NCBI RefSeq assembly: GCF_000002995.4
Contig: NW_025062476.1
Coordinates: 11,158,501-11,222,500 of the forward strand
Direction of reading: 5' to 3'
DNA length: 64,000 nt
Source: Brugia malayi
Lineage: Eukaryota > Nematoda > Chromadorea > Rhabditida > Onchocercidae
Part shown: piece after piece, positions 48,784 through 60,941 of the stretch
Layout of the letters: every line of letters begins with the position of its first letter
How positions within the stretch are numbered: the stretch's first letter is position 1
Notes under the pieces: model-generated
What the model was told of the DNA's origin: nothing
The model's input: the letters and a program-made list of their open reading frames with translations, nothing else
Database searches by the model: none
Position numbers and translations under genes: made by a program

Positions 48784-49781
48784 ATGAACAACTATCTTTG
48801 GTGCTTCATTTGCATATTATCGACGTTGCATATTGCTATTATTGCAGAAGATGCAAATTCTAAATTGAAGAAATGCTGCAAAACATACGAACCTTTGCTG
48901 CATAATGAAACGGCCGTGAATGAATGTCTCAATAAGTACTGTGATTTCGATACCATCTCACAAACAAATGTAACAACTTCTTTTGCCAAATGCATTTATA
49001 ATAAAATTTAGATACTCAAATTATTGTTTCTAATTAATCATACCTTTCAGAGAGAGAGGAAGTGACATTATGAGGATTAAAACAAAGTTGGATTAATTCA
49101 TTCTTTAAATAAAATTTATTTAAATACTCTTAAATAGAGTATTTAAAAAGATTTATTTTTTTGAAAAAAAAAAGAAAAAACTCTTCTTTTTTCTATTATT
49201 TTGAAATATGATTCAGATACAATTTATGTTTTTCTTTTTTTTTTTTTTTTTCTTTTGGTTGCTTTTATTAAATCATATTACAGTATTTCTTTAAAACTTT
49301 ATAAGTTTTTGATTTAAAATGTACGAGAAGTTTATTTACTATTTCTTTTAAATATTAATTATTTCTTCTTTCTTTGGTGAAAATGAAAAAATAAGTTTAG
49401 AGATTATGTTGTATTGTTTATTGAATGATTCTATCACATTCAGGTACTTGTATTTTTGAAACATTGCGATAGCATTGTTGTTGGTAGTATATTTTCTTGT
49501 GCATCATCGAATTATGATCATACACAGTGTTGTTTGGTGAGTTCTTTCATTTTAAAGTGTTACTGTAAATTTTAATTTAATCTCATTTTAAATAATTGAT
49601 TTGTTCATTTACAAAATATTTATAGGCTAATGGAGTAAGTGGAAAATGTCTGGAATATTGCTCAGCTCATGATGGTGTACCTCCAAATTATTTGGATTAT
49701 TTAGCATGCCTAGAATACTTTGATACTATCAAACAATGCTTTAAAAATTATCTGGAAAAAAATCCTGCTATTAAGCCTTAG
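48784..49781 (+). CDS. secreted DB-module protein, 144 aa
   Basis: Three exons, 48784-48969, 49444-49536 and 49626-49781, all in phase 0, give 144 residues ending at TAG. Residues 1-21 form a signal peptide (hydrophobic core CFICILSTLHIAIIA). The mature chain has 12 cysteines in the order expected of the nematode DB module: KKCC, C, KYCDFDTI, then HC, FSC, QCCLANGVSGKCLEYC, ending C and CF. The DB module is a nematode extracellular domain of unknown function, found alone or with immunoglobulin domains. Six disulfides are likely. Reading through the first donor instead gives a 75-residue product, but splicing restores the module, so the three-exon model is preferred. Exon 2 and the start of exon 3 have been copied to 59486-59716. 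Confidence 0.88.
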
Positions 49782-51571
49782 ATATAATTGTTTTTATAAT
49801 ATAAAATTGTGCAATATTCAAAAATCAGAGCAACAATAATTAAATACAAAAATAATTCATTTTTAAAAATTAGTTGAAGTTTGCAGACAAATAAAACTAA
49901 TCAAAACTATCAAGCAGAAAATGCTTATTCTGTATAAATTTTTTTCATAAAAAATAATTTATAAATATTCATAAACAAAAAAACAAAAAGAAAAATCCAT
50001 TCTATTCAGAAATCAGAAACGATAGCATTACTGTTATCCCAAAGCAGTGATATCCAAAACATTCTAAATGCCTTTTGTCTTTGCCACTTCTCTTACAATA
50101 TTTTGATTTTAATCTGGAAATTTGAATTTTTTAAAAGAAAAATTAAAACTTCAAAAAATTTGAATTCCATTTCATATATTTCAATACAATCGGTCGCAGA
50201 AAATTACTTACCTGACATAAATGTAAACTGTTTTCACTTAAATAAATCAATTGATGTGTCATATATGAATCAATTTACATTTATAATTTACCTGAAACTT
50301 AAAAGTGCAAGGTGGAATCAATTATTTGTTGTTCTCAAAAAGTCTGATAATTTTATTTAACAACACTTCAATGGCTATTCGCTTGTACTTCATTAAATGA
50401 TATTATTTGAATGTGTCCATAATAACATTTAGAGATGTGATAGTATAATGTTAATACAATTGCTTTTTCCTGATATTCTGCAATTTATTTTAAATTGAAT
50501 TTTAATTTTCAATAAACACACACACACAGCTTTTTACGTTTTTCATGCAATTTTCATGAAAACTATGCTTAATCTGTTTGAAATCTTTGCAATGTCTTGA
50601 ATATCAAGGTTCAGAAAATTTTTGCTTATAAGCAAATTTGGGTAACAAAAAAAAAAAACTTAGACTTTTCCATTTTATATCCAACATAAAGCAATTCATA
50701 GAGTTTTTATCCTGTTTATTTCAAAATTAGTTCCACTAATCTTTAAATTTAAATTGCAAATATTTGGTCACTAAAATAAACAGCAAAACAAATGAATAAA
50801 ATGTTCTTGAAAAAGACAAGAAGAAAAAGTTGAATTGTATTGCTTAAACATCCTGCATCCTTTTACCATGATGATAAAAGTAAAATTAAAAAGCACAGGT
50901 AAAAGTATTTTCAAAAACTTTGAGTGAGAAATTAAACTATAAATGATATTTTTATCTTTTAAAAAACTTCTAAAATGATAATTAATTTTTATTCACAATG
51001 TATCAGTTATTTATTTATGAATAATAATATTGTATTTCTCATGAACAATAGAAACAATAATAAATAATATGTTAGGAAAATTGCAAAGATGGATAAGAAA
51101 AGTGCATGTAATTAATAATTTATAATTAATAACTTCACATCTCATTTATTTTTTTAAATCTTAATTTCTAAATGTTCATTTGCTGCTTTTTATTATTTAT
51201 AACTACGAAAAAAATAATTCTGACAAACTTCAAATCATTTCTAGAAATAATTTGAATATTTTTTATATTCGCTTTCATTTTTTTCATTTCAGCCATTTCT
51301 CAAAACAAAATTGTTAAATTTATTTTAACAGTGTACTACTGTAACAATTAATATATAAAACATATAACCGATGTCTCTCAATTAAAGCAACAAATAGAGA
51401 TTCACGTCATCGTTTCCACTTTTTACGGAAATTTGTAAGGAAGTAGAGGACAAGGAAGTATAAACATCAATTAACTGTTACACCTTTCTCAGTAATACCT
51501 CATTGTCTAACGCTAAATTTAATTTTCGTTGAAAAATTTCGTCGCGACATTAAACGAGTAATTCTAGATTT
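49427..51571 (+). repeat. source of dispersed duplication (DB gene 3' region)
   Basis: Matches 59486-60914 in direct orientation except for 720 bases (49660-50379) absent from the copy. The deletion ends share TATT. An AC microsatellite at about 50517-50530 is longer in the copy. The DNA between 49790 and 51360 contains no gene that I can support; a frame at 50103-50360 has no splice context and is mostly absent from the duplicate. Confidence 0.9.
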
Positions 51572-51660
51572 GTTATACAAAATTATAAATAAAGAAAACA
51601 TGAATACTTCAATATTTTTGACTAAAATTGGAGTGATTTCTCGTGTAGTTAACTATTAAT
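51375..51660 (+). pseudogene. chemoreceptor last-exon relic
   Basis: The 3' part reads NLIFVEKFRRDIKRVILDLL and on to a TAA at about 51657, clearly the TM7 exit and tail of the receptor family. Upstream, the TM6-TM7 region carries an in-frame stop after FLRKFVRK and has lost about 50 bases. A near-identical inverted copy lies at 62505-62850, and a truncated direct copy ends at 60914. Confidence 0.8.
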
Positions 51661-51699
51661 GCTCAGTTTTTAATATATAACTCAAATGGACTTCAAGTC

Positions 51700-52690
51700 T
51701 TTTTTAGAACTTTCATTACTTTTTGATTAATATCAAATTATTTAATATTAGCACTCATTGCAAAATTAATCGCTCTTAATTAATGGAAGCAAAGATTCCA
51801 TTAAGAAAAAAAAACTTATATGCATTATTTTTTATTATTATTTTAAACTATTTATTTACTTAAGATTACCGTAATATAATCGGAGCATCAAATCTCACGA
51901 AATCGGTTTTATCAGTAGCTGTATCTTATCATGAACGCTGCCGTTTCGTTATCTGTTCTGCTTTAACTATTCGCCGAAAAAATTTGATCTTATAGGTCAA
52001 ATGAGTTGAAAGACAAAACTTACATTTACATAGCTAAAGTCGACAAAAAATTTTCTGTTATTTTTTTGTTACAATTTTTGAAAAGCTACCAAACAGAAGA
52101 ATATACAATTGCCATTTTTTGATTAATTTTCATTTTATAATGAACGAGTATTGAGATCAAACGACGAATATGCAAACAAATTAAAAAACAATAACTGGAA
52201 CAATAACAGAAAACAATACCTCAATTACATGGATTACTGATAATTATTAAAAAAGTTTTTTTGAAGGATAAATGAAAAAGAAAAATTGGAAATGAATTTA
52301 TTTGAAAAGTTTAAAAACTATTTTTTTAAGATACATAACATTTAATAAAAGATATACAACATTTTTAAGATATATAACACAATTTTTTCGAATAAAAATA
52401 ACGTTAAGATAATTTCAATAAAGGAGAAAAGTTCAATAGCGTTGCGTTCTCATTTCTTTATAACTTATAAATAAATATTTATGACTTTATGGCATCATAT
52501 AAATATAAATATCTGTGAATAATTCTTTTCCGAATTTTTATGCATAAAAGTTGCAAGAAATAATGTATCCGAAATAATAAATTATAAGAAAAAAGGATTT
52601 ATCACATCCGTATGACTCAACTGATAAGGAAAATGTTAAGTGTTCGCTGTAATATTTCCAATAATAAATCTCTGTTATCCGGAAATAGCT
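51700..52690. other. no gene recognised
   Basis: AT-rich DNA between the receptor relic and the 3' end of the minus-strand gene. A few open stretches shorter than 60 codons; nothing with splice support. Confidence 0.5.
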
Positions 52691-52693
52691 TGA

Positions 52694-54698
52694 TTATCCG
52701 CTACAATTTTCCACGCTATTAGATTCCGTCGGAGAAAAGCCAACTTCGGAATAAATGTCATCCGGCCGGCTATGGTTGTCAAAACCTGTAAAGCAAACAA
52801 ATGGAAAATGCACTAGCTGTGATATATTTCAATTCGTAAGTTCAAAAAAAGAAAAAAAAAATTCAAGCGATATTAATGAAATGAAATGGTAAAATAAAGC
52901 GTAAATAGCACTGATTATGTCATAAACACTCACTACAACCTGCTAATTTCTGTGTGTGAAAATTTATTCTACTCGGATCTAACCATTCTCGAGGTAAAGC
53001 ACCCATTGATGGATCTTAAAATAGTATTTTCAGATAGTTTTATCATTGAAGCATTGATAATTATTCAAATAAAAAATCACATTTTTTTTTCTTATTCACT
53101 TAAGTAAATTAAATGCTTTTATATCGATTACTGTAAAATTAAAGTGGAAAAATTTCAATGCTTATGGCAGTATTTCTAATCGATCCAAATTAATTAAGCA
53201 TTAGCAATGAAAGTATTTTTAAAATGATTAATTTATTTAAATGTTAATTGCTTAATTAAATTTGCCTTATTTATTAAATTATAGCTTTGTGGTAAGCGAA
53301 AGAAAAGAAAAAGTTTAAAAAGTTCACCACATGGTTTTCTTTTACGGCAACACATAAATTGCAGATAAAAACTCCAAGGGCTGAAATGATCATCTAATTT
53401 ATATTCGCTAATCTTTGATTGAGTTTGTTCTTCATCATGATGACTCGAAAGACTATCCTGCAATGATTAATTAGGTTCTTCAAGCATTCTTACTGCTTAA
53501 CATTTAATATGATTAAATTTCAGTTTGATATTTCTCTGATATCAATGATAGCAAATCAATTTACGAATAAATCAAATCTTTTTAAGCTTGCAAAGCAAAA
53601 ACAATTCAGTTGTTTTTTTCTTATGCAATTACGGATATCAAAATTTATTCGAGTATACAATTTCAAAAATTTAAATTTCTATAAAATAATATTTTACAAA
53701 AATTTTGAATTTAATAATTGAAGAATGATTGAAAGTGCACATCGCCAGTAGATGATTGATCATCGGAATGAGTGTTGTGATCAGCACAATATGAATCATC
53801 CATTTGAAAGATTTCCTTAATAATTGTAAAATTAAATGAAATAGTGTAAGCATACAAGTTTTCACTATTTTCTACAATAAAGAATCACTTCAATTACATA
53901 CAAATCTTTCCGATAATTCAACTAAAGGATCAAAATGAAATAATTTATTTATTTATTTGGTTTAATAATTATTTCATTTATTAATCGCTTTTTAAAAAAA
54001 AATTAAATTAAACTTTATAACATTCAAATATTATTTTTACGATAAATAATAACTGATTTTTTAATGCAAATATTAACATAATAATTAAGTAGCACATTTT
54101 TGATTCAATTTAATTTTTTGCCAAATTTATAAATATTTTCTAAAAAAACACAATTTAATACAACCTAAAATTCAACCGCTTTCAATTTTGTGATTGAATT
54201 AAACTAGTAAATGTAAGTAAATCTACGATTTTTATACAACTCAAAATTTTCAGTGCATTTTTTTGTAAAGAAAAGAATTTTGCTAAGTTCTTCAATGAAA
54301 AGTAAAAGTAAAATTTTAAATATTTTCAAAATAAGAATTTGATAAAAAAAAAAAAAAAAACAATCACAAATATTAAAAGCAAAAGTACAAAAGCAATGGA
54401 ACTGAAACTTCGACAAACAAAAATCCTTACCCAACTTTTTTTTAATTTGGCATAAACTTTTTCACATTTCTGCAAATTCATATATGCAAATGTTGCGATG
54501 TCAAAAAATCGTTTTGTTTTTCTTCAATTAATACAAATTACAGACTAACTTTAACACTTCCATACTTTTCCCAGCATTTTTTTAAAAGAATAACATTTTC
54601 TGTTTCAAAAAAAAATAAATTAAAAATTCAATATTATTCTTTGAAGAATCATTAATTGACCAAAGTGATAGCTTTTTCTCCTTAAATTTCTATATTTG
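52694..54698 (-). CDS. 3' part of unrecognised multi-exon gene
   Basis: Seven minus-strand segments join in phase: 54698-54661, 54599-54550, 54469-54431, 53815-53741, 53457-53328, 53014-52940 and 52785-52694, for about 165 residues ending at TAA 52694-52696. The last four are well supported by sequence character and splice sites; the first three are small (38-50 bases) and the 54661 donor (GTCAAT) is weak. The protein runs from a basic, cysteine-containing helix-like part (CWEKYG, KCEKVYAKLKKSW), through an acidic Ser/Asp/His stretch (DDSYCADHNTHSDDQSS) and a CCRKRKP motif, to a polar tail (LPREWLDPSRINFH, DDIYSEVGFSPTESNS). It could be the cytoplasmic tail of a membrane protein, but no family is recognised and no start is seen. 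The plus-strand frames over the same region have poorer composition. Confidence 0.6.
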
Positions 54699-54955
54699 CT
54701 GTTTATAAAATAAATTATCTCATTTACAAGGAAATTAATGAGTACTATTTTAACTTATTCAAATATTGCATATTTGATAATAAACTTTTATCAGTTTTTC
54801 TTACATCTAATGAATGCTACAGTTATGTCAATGGCTTAAAATTCTATTTTGGAATTTATCGGAATATAATCGTATATTTTCAATTGTATATTTTTTCGTA
54901 TTCCTTTTTTTTTCGAATCTTATATTTCTAATCGATATTAAATTTTGGAATACAG

Positions 54956-55080
54956 GTAACTATATGAATCATTTAGAAAGTGTTCTAGCACCAATTTTAT
55001 TTCAAAAAATTTTGTTGCCAATAGAAAATGAACAAAGATTAACAATTAAAAGATTCATTAGCTCATTAGCAAAACAATAA
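54956..55080 (+). other. possible terminal exon, unassigned
   Basis: After ATACAG at 54955 a plus-strand frame reads NYMNHLESVLAPILFQKILL and ends at TAA 55078-55080. The composition is protein-like, but no upstream exon in phase was found. It may be a relic or chance. Confidence 0.3.
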
Positions 55081-55950
55081 TGTGATAGTTTTCAGTGTTG
55101 TATGACAGGGGATAATTAATCCGAATGTGACATTATGTGACACATTCAAAAGTTTAAATGAATTACTTACCATAGCTATGTTTCAGTTCAAGAAATATCA
55201 TGAAAATTAAATTTATACATATATATAAAAGTTTATATATTAAAACCGGTATTTGTATTTTTTAATGATTTGAATAAAATGAATATTACTCAGTTTTTAC
55301 CAATGCTTACATGACTTACATGATATCATGCTTAAATGATATAGGCTTAATTGATTTTTATTGGGAATTTTAATTTGCTAATGCAAATTAAAATGAATTG
55401 TTTAATTTGCTATCGAATCTCTTAAATTATTAACTAAATTAATAAATGCAGTCGTTTATATTGAATTTTCATAAACATAATAGAATGTTTAGATTACCAT
55501 TGAAATATTAATGGAGCAAATTTCATTTATAAAAGTTTTCAACATTTAATAATTTTTATGAATAAAATACAAGAAAATGTGAATGAAAAATATCACTTAG
55601 AAAATATAAACAAGATTTAGATAAATGAAAGGAATTTATTGGAACAAAAATACATTTCACTGATCTTTGTGATCACTTTAATCAGTTCACCTTAAAGCTG
55701 TCGGATTGACCTTTCCTTCAAACTACTTAATATTATCGTTGTTACCACTTTAATATATTTGGTCATGCAGCCTGCCAGCCGTTTATTTGCTTATTTATTC
55801 ATTACCTTTACTTTTATTGCATTAAAAAAATATTCGCAATAAAAAATATATCCCAAACTATGTTTTTTATCTTCAGCTATCGAGTGTTAGCTTTTTAAAC
55901 ATAATACAAAAACAAATATTCCACAAAAGAGCTACCCAAGAGTTTTTTTA
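55081..55950. other. no gene recognised
   Basis: AT-rich DNA with no supported exon, repeat or RNA gene. Confidence 0.5.
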
Positions 55951-55959
55951 ATTAAATTA

Positions 55960-56140
55960 AATTGGCCAGTAGTGTTGCAATATGATCGAAAATTACCTAG
56001 GAAATGAGAATTTTGATTTGTTTATCTGCGAATTTGGTGATAAATTTTAACAGAAAATTGAAACAACAGGTAAGTAAATTTTATTGCACCCCAAATTATT
56101 AATTAATTAATATTTACTGTTCATATTTTAATTGTGTCTT
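55960..56140 (-). pseudogene. strongly decayed chemoreceptor last-exon relic
   Basis: Aligns by eye, antisense, with the TM6-TM7 part of receptor exon 5 (compare 40085-40215): same order of words around GCAGAAAACTGAAACAGA-like and TTGCACC-like sequence, with many changes and stops. It lies about 500 bases after the stop of receptor 5. Confidence 0.5.
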
Positions 56141-56631
56141 TTTGCCGTACCATATTATATGCTTCTCTGCTTACTTTATCTCATTCATTGGGATATTATT
56201 GTTAATCTAATTCATTTGAATATATACTTGGTTGTTATTGAGAGTGAATAATTCAGTGATTAAGTATTAAAAATGTGAATTGTTATTCTTTCCAATCAGA
56301 TTAGATTAATTCTCGAGCTAGCCATTCATTGATTGACATTAAATGATTTACTCCTCATTCATTGAAGCATATTTTATGAAGTATAAAACATTGAACGGTT
56401 TTTCTGCATTTCAATTATCGATAATATCTTATAGAAACAGAATCACATACACTGCAACACATAAAAACACTGAATGAGAAATAACAGAATATTCTTTTGA
56501 AGGTCCAAAAAATTTTAAGATATCAAATTAATTAAATAATTTGGAAAAGTCAGTTTCAAGTTTGAATTTGTTTAAAAAAAACGGACATATTTTTACTTAA
56601 TCGCAAATAACTGGACGAATTTTAGTCAAAG

Positions 56632-58534
56632 CTAATGAATTGATATCGCAGTTCTAATTCTCTCTGTTTTAGTCATATTAAATAGTAGTTTCTTAAAGAT
56701 ATGTTTGATGAAGGTACGAAATCGTTTGACAAAAATTAAATTAACAGTTGGCAATACAACATTGTTGAAAATAGCGTAACAATTGATAAAAATATTGACA
56801 GGAATTTCAGCTTTCTTGCCAGCTAATTTAACTGCAAACTTCAAAAGGAAATGGAAACAAATAATTTCAATTTCCATTACTCCACAAACTACGGCAGCCT
56901 GAATTAGCATCGATCGCTCATGTTTACCATTACTTCTTACTGCACTCTTTGTTTCACATCCTTCAAATATTCTTTAATTAAAAATGATTAAATTTATTAC
57001 CATATTTGAGGGTTGAATGAAATATGAAGTAAAAAGGAACCTATAAAGAACTGCAAAACTTTTTAAAGTTTTCAGAAAAACTTTAAAAAAGTCATGGAAA
57101 GCAAAACCACTGTTACCGCTTGTTTTATTTAATTCCAAAGCTCTCTTCAACAAACGTCGCATGTTGCAAAACATTAAAATATGCATTGCGAACATCATCA
57201 TAGGTAAAGAAAGTGTCCATGCATGACGAATTATGGAAAAAAGTAATTGAAGAGTATATCTCAGATGAACGAAATTGATTTTAAATTTATAGAAAATAGT
57301 AATGTTAAATAATATTCTACTCTTTTGAATAATAAAACTTTCAATGCAGAAAAAAAAAAACGAACTTCAAAAACAGCTCCACTTTCTGCCGTCCTTTTGG
57401 TACAATTAAGCGACCATTGCAAGTTGGATACATGAAATGTTTTAATGCAATAATGAAATTCTATCACTGGTATTACTGAAAAGCCATCTGAGAAGTTTAA
57501 AACATTAATAATATATTATAAATAATGAGATTAAATGATACTAATGGTGCATCTATACATTGGATAAAGTTAACTCTACGATGAAGAAAACGAAGTAATC
57601 AAGTTTTGATAATTTTAGCCAAGTTGTTTGCTATGTGTTTGTATCTGTCAGATAATGATTTTTAGCGATTAAACTAAAATACCGATGAAAACATTGAGAG
57701 AATCGTTTAAAAAATATATTTAGCATAGCCTTTTGTAAGCTATTTGGAATCAATCTTTTTTTTCTTTTGAATTGCACAAAAAAGTTAATGAATTATACCA
57801 AAACTTAACAACCATATGAAGCTGAGGAGAAAATAAAATTTTATTGATTCGAAGAAAGCATTAAATTTCGGAAAGCATATGACCATAAAGCGATTAATTG
57901 CTAATAGAAATGTAAAATGCAACGTGGCGAAAAACGAAAACGTATTCGTAGCAGTGAATATTCCGTGAATCGTTGCTGATATATTTGCTTAAATAATGAC
58001 ATATTTGCTTAATTTATTAATAATGCATGTTACAACAAACAAATCATTATTTGCTATTCTAAATTATATGTGCTTTCTCCATTGATAATAACAATGTAAC
58101 AATGTAAAAATAATATAATATCAATAGTATAATAATATTAATAATAAATTTAAGAACAGTAATAATAACAATAAAAGTAATGTAAGAGAGAAGAACTTAC
58201 TGCCAAAACTTTTGTTCCTTAGTATTCCACCTAAAACAATGACCGCTTGTGGGATAAAGTTCAAGAAGCTACAAATAATAATTTGGTATGTTATATGAGT
58301 GAACGCTCGACTGTTAAGATTGTCACGACTACAGAATACCACCATTAACAGTACATTGCTAACAATACCGTATAACAAAAGCAGTGAAAACAGTACAACC
58401 GCCACGTATCTTTCTACCGTATTACATTCATTCCTTATATCGAACACATTTGTCGCATTCTCTGCGTGACAGTTTAACGGTAATATCAGGAATAATGCAG
58501 TAATACAGTAAGAATGAGTAATCGGTTTGCTCAT
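56632..58534 (-). pseudogene. chemoreceptor 5 (Srx-like), probably inactivated
   Basis: Exon 1 (58534-58201, 334 bases), exon 2 (57975-57799, 177 bases) and exon 5 (about 56970-56632) are open and match the family: common signal peptide, INRFMVICFPKF after TM3, NLIFVKRFR after TM7. Two faults occur around exon 3 and exon 4. Exon 3 has lost two bases near its end (GTTTTTGAA where relatives read GTGTTTTTGAA or GTGTTTATGAA), shifting the frame. The exon 4 acceptor reads CCATAATTCG where others have TCAGAATTCG. Exon 4 coding sequence itself is preserved (IRHAWTLSLPMMMFAMHILMF). So inactivation looks recent. Rescue by other splice sites cannot be excluded, but none I tried restores the frame. Confidence 0.75.
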
Positions 58535-58539
58535 TGACA

Positions 58540-59335
58540 ATCTTTTCCGGAAACTGCGATTATTGTGCTAAAATGACTGTTAGTTATTAGATTTTATTAC
58601 TAAATTTTTTAATATCAAATATTAAATTATGAAAAATGCCTTCAACTGAAATTCCATAATGCGATTGCAATCATTGTGACGAATGTGATAATTAAACTTT
58701 CTGTTCCTGTTCCTGTTCAATTTAATATGAATTACAAATTTAATCGCGAAATTAACTTCTTACTTCTCTGACTATCTGTTTAAAGTTGCTGAAAGTAATT
58801 TTGTGCTTAACTGCCATTCTCAGTATTGAAAATCGCACTAAGAAACGTTAAATTTATTAGAAATTTAAATTGAATAGGAAGTTTAAAATGAGTTTATTTT
58901 GTGACTCCACCCGCGAGTATTGCTAACTTGAAGTTATTAATATAAGAAAGAAATGTGCTCACTGTTTTTCATGCTGCACTTTGATTTTTCCTTGGGTTTC
59001 TTAACAATAAACTCATTTGTTAATGGATTTTTATTTTATATCAAAGAAAAAAAGACTCAAAAACTAATATCAAAGACTGAATAACATATCAAATTAAAGT
59101 ATAATTTCACTACAAATAATGCCATAAAGATATTTTAATAGCAAATAACTTTCTGACAATGCGAATATGACTTCCGCCTTATGACAATTTCAAAATGTCT
59201 GAAAATGGCTTTAAAAGAAAATTTGTCATAAACAAACTTAATTTATGCTATTGCAAGACTGCAAGAATGAAATAAGAAAATTAATACTGTGCTGACAGAT
59301 ATTACATTTGCGGGTGAACAACAATAAATTGCAAC
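58540..59335. other. 5' flank of receptor 5
   Basis: No gene. Resembles the other receptor flanks, including CGGAAACTGCGATTATT just before the start and the block near 59100-59200 shared with 3540-3640. Confidence 0.6.
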
Positions 59336-59339
59336 TCTT

Positions 59340-59478
59340 ATCAGATAAAGTTGGATAAAGTTCTAGAAGCTATAAACAATAATTTGTGATACAATAAGAA
59401 CAAATGAATGACTGTAAAGATTGTCATAGCCACAGCAAACGGCCATCAACGGTACATTGCTAACAATACCGTATAACA
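59340..59478 (-). pseudogene. chemoreceptor exon 1 fragment
   Basis: Antisense copy of the TM1-TM2 part of receptor exon 1, cut off at GTATAAC where the rearranged DB-gene segment begins. A 73-codon minus-strand frame crossing this junction is a chimera of receptor and antisense DB-exon sequence, not a gene. Confidence 0.8.
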
Positions 59479-60941
59479 ACTGAAAGATTCTATCACATTC
59501 AGGTACTTGTATTTTTGAAACATTGCGATAGCATTGTTGTTGGTAATATATTTTCTTGTGCATCATCGAATTATGATCATACACAGTGTTGTTTGGTGAG
59601 TTCTTTCATTTTAAAGTGTTACTGTAAATTTTAATTTAATCTCATTTTAAATAATTGATTTGTTCATTTACAAAATATTTGTAGGCTAATGGAGTAAGTG
59701 GAAAATGTCTGGAATATTCGCTTGTACTTCATTAAATGATATTATTTGAATGTGTCCATAATAACATTTAGAGATGTGATAGTATAATGTTAATACAATT
59801 GCTTTTTCCTGATATTCTGCAATTTATTTTAAATTGAATTTTAATTTTCAATAAAAACACACACACACACACAGCTTTTTATGTTTTTCATGCAATTTTC
59901 ATGAAAACTATGCTTAATCTGTTTGAAATCTTTGCAATGTCTTGAATATCAAGGTTCAGAAAATTTTTGCTTATAAGCAAATTTGGGTAACAAAAAAAAA
60001 AACTTAGACTTTTCCATTTTATATCCAACATAAAGCAATTCATAGAGTTTTTATCCTGTTTATTTCAAAATTAGTTCCACTAATCTTTAAATTTAAATTG
60101 CAAATATTTGGTCACTAAAATAAACAGCAAAACAAATGAATAAAATGTTCTTGAAAAAGACAAGAAGAAAAAGTTGAATTGTATTGCTTAAACATCCTGC
60201 ATCCTTTTACCATGATGATAAAAGTAAAATTAAAAAGCACAGGTAAAAGTATTTTCGAAAACTTTGAGTGAGAAATTAAACTATAAATGATATTTTTATC
60301 TTTTAAAAAACTTCTAAAATGATAATTAATTTTTATTCACAATGTATCAGTTATTTATTTATGAATAATAATATTGTATTTCTCATGAACAATAGAAACA
60401 ATAATAAATAATATGTTAGGAAAATTGCAAAGATGGATAAGAAAAGTGCATGTAATTAATAATTTATAATTAATAACTTCACATCTCATTTATTTTTTTA
60501 AATCTTAATTTCTAAATGTTCATTTGCTGCTTTTTATTATTTATAACTACGAAAAAAATAATTCTGACAAACTTCAAATCATTTCTAGAAATAATTTGAA
60601 TATTTTTTATATTCGCTTTCATTTTTTTCATTTCCGCCATTTCTCAACACAAAATTGTTAAATTTATTTTAACAGTGTACTACTGTAACAATTAATATAT
60701 AAAACATATAACCGATGTCTCTCAATTAAAGCAACAAATAGAGATTCACGTCATCGTTTCCACTTTTTACGGAAATTTGTAAGGAAGTAGAGGACAAGGA
60801 AGTATAAACATCAATTAACTGTTACACCTTTCTCAGTAATACCTCATTGTCTAACGCTAAATTTAATTTTCGTTGAAAAATTTCGTCGCGACATTAAACG
60901 AGTAATTCTAGATTTTTTACTGAAAGATTCTATCACATTCA
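59479..60941 (+). repeat. inserted, internally deleted copy of the DB-gene 3' region, bounded by 23-bp direct repeats
   Basis: The segment copies 49427-49659 plus 50380-51571 and lies inside receptor relic sequence. Identical 23-bp repeats, ACTGAAAGATTCTATCAC and the next five bases, occur at 59479-59501 and 60919-60941. The source locus has only one related motif, at the acceptor of DB exon 2. The copied DB part keeps exon 2 and the first codons of exon 3 and lacks exon 1 and the stop, so it is a pseudogene. Confidence 0.88.

Noticed and set aside
48784..49011. Unspliced 75-residue version of the DB-module protein
   Set aside because: Reading into the intron loses most of the module; splicing at 48969/49444 and 49536/49626 restores a complete cysteine pattern in phase.
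59363..59584. 73-codon minus-strand frame
   Set aside because: Crosses the junction between receptor exon 1 relic and antisense DB exon 2 copy; a chance chimera.
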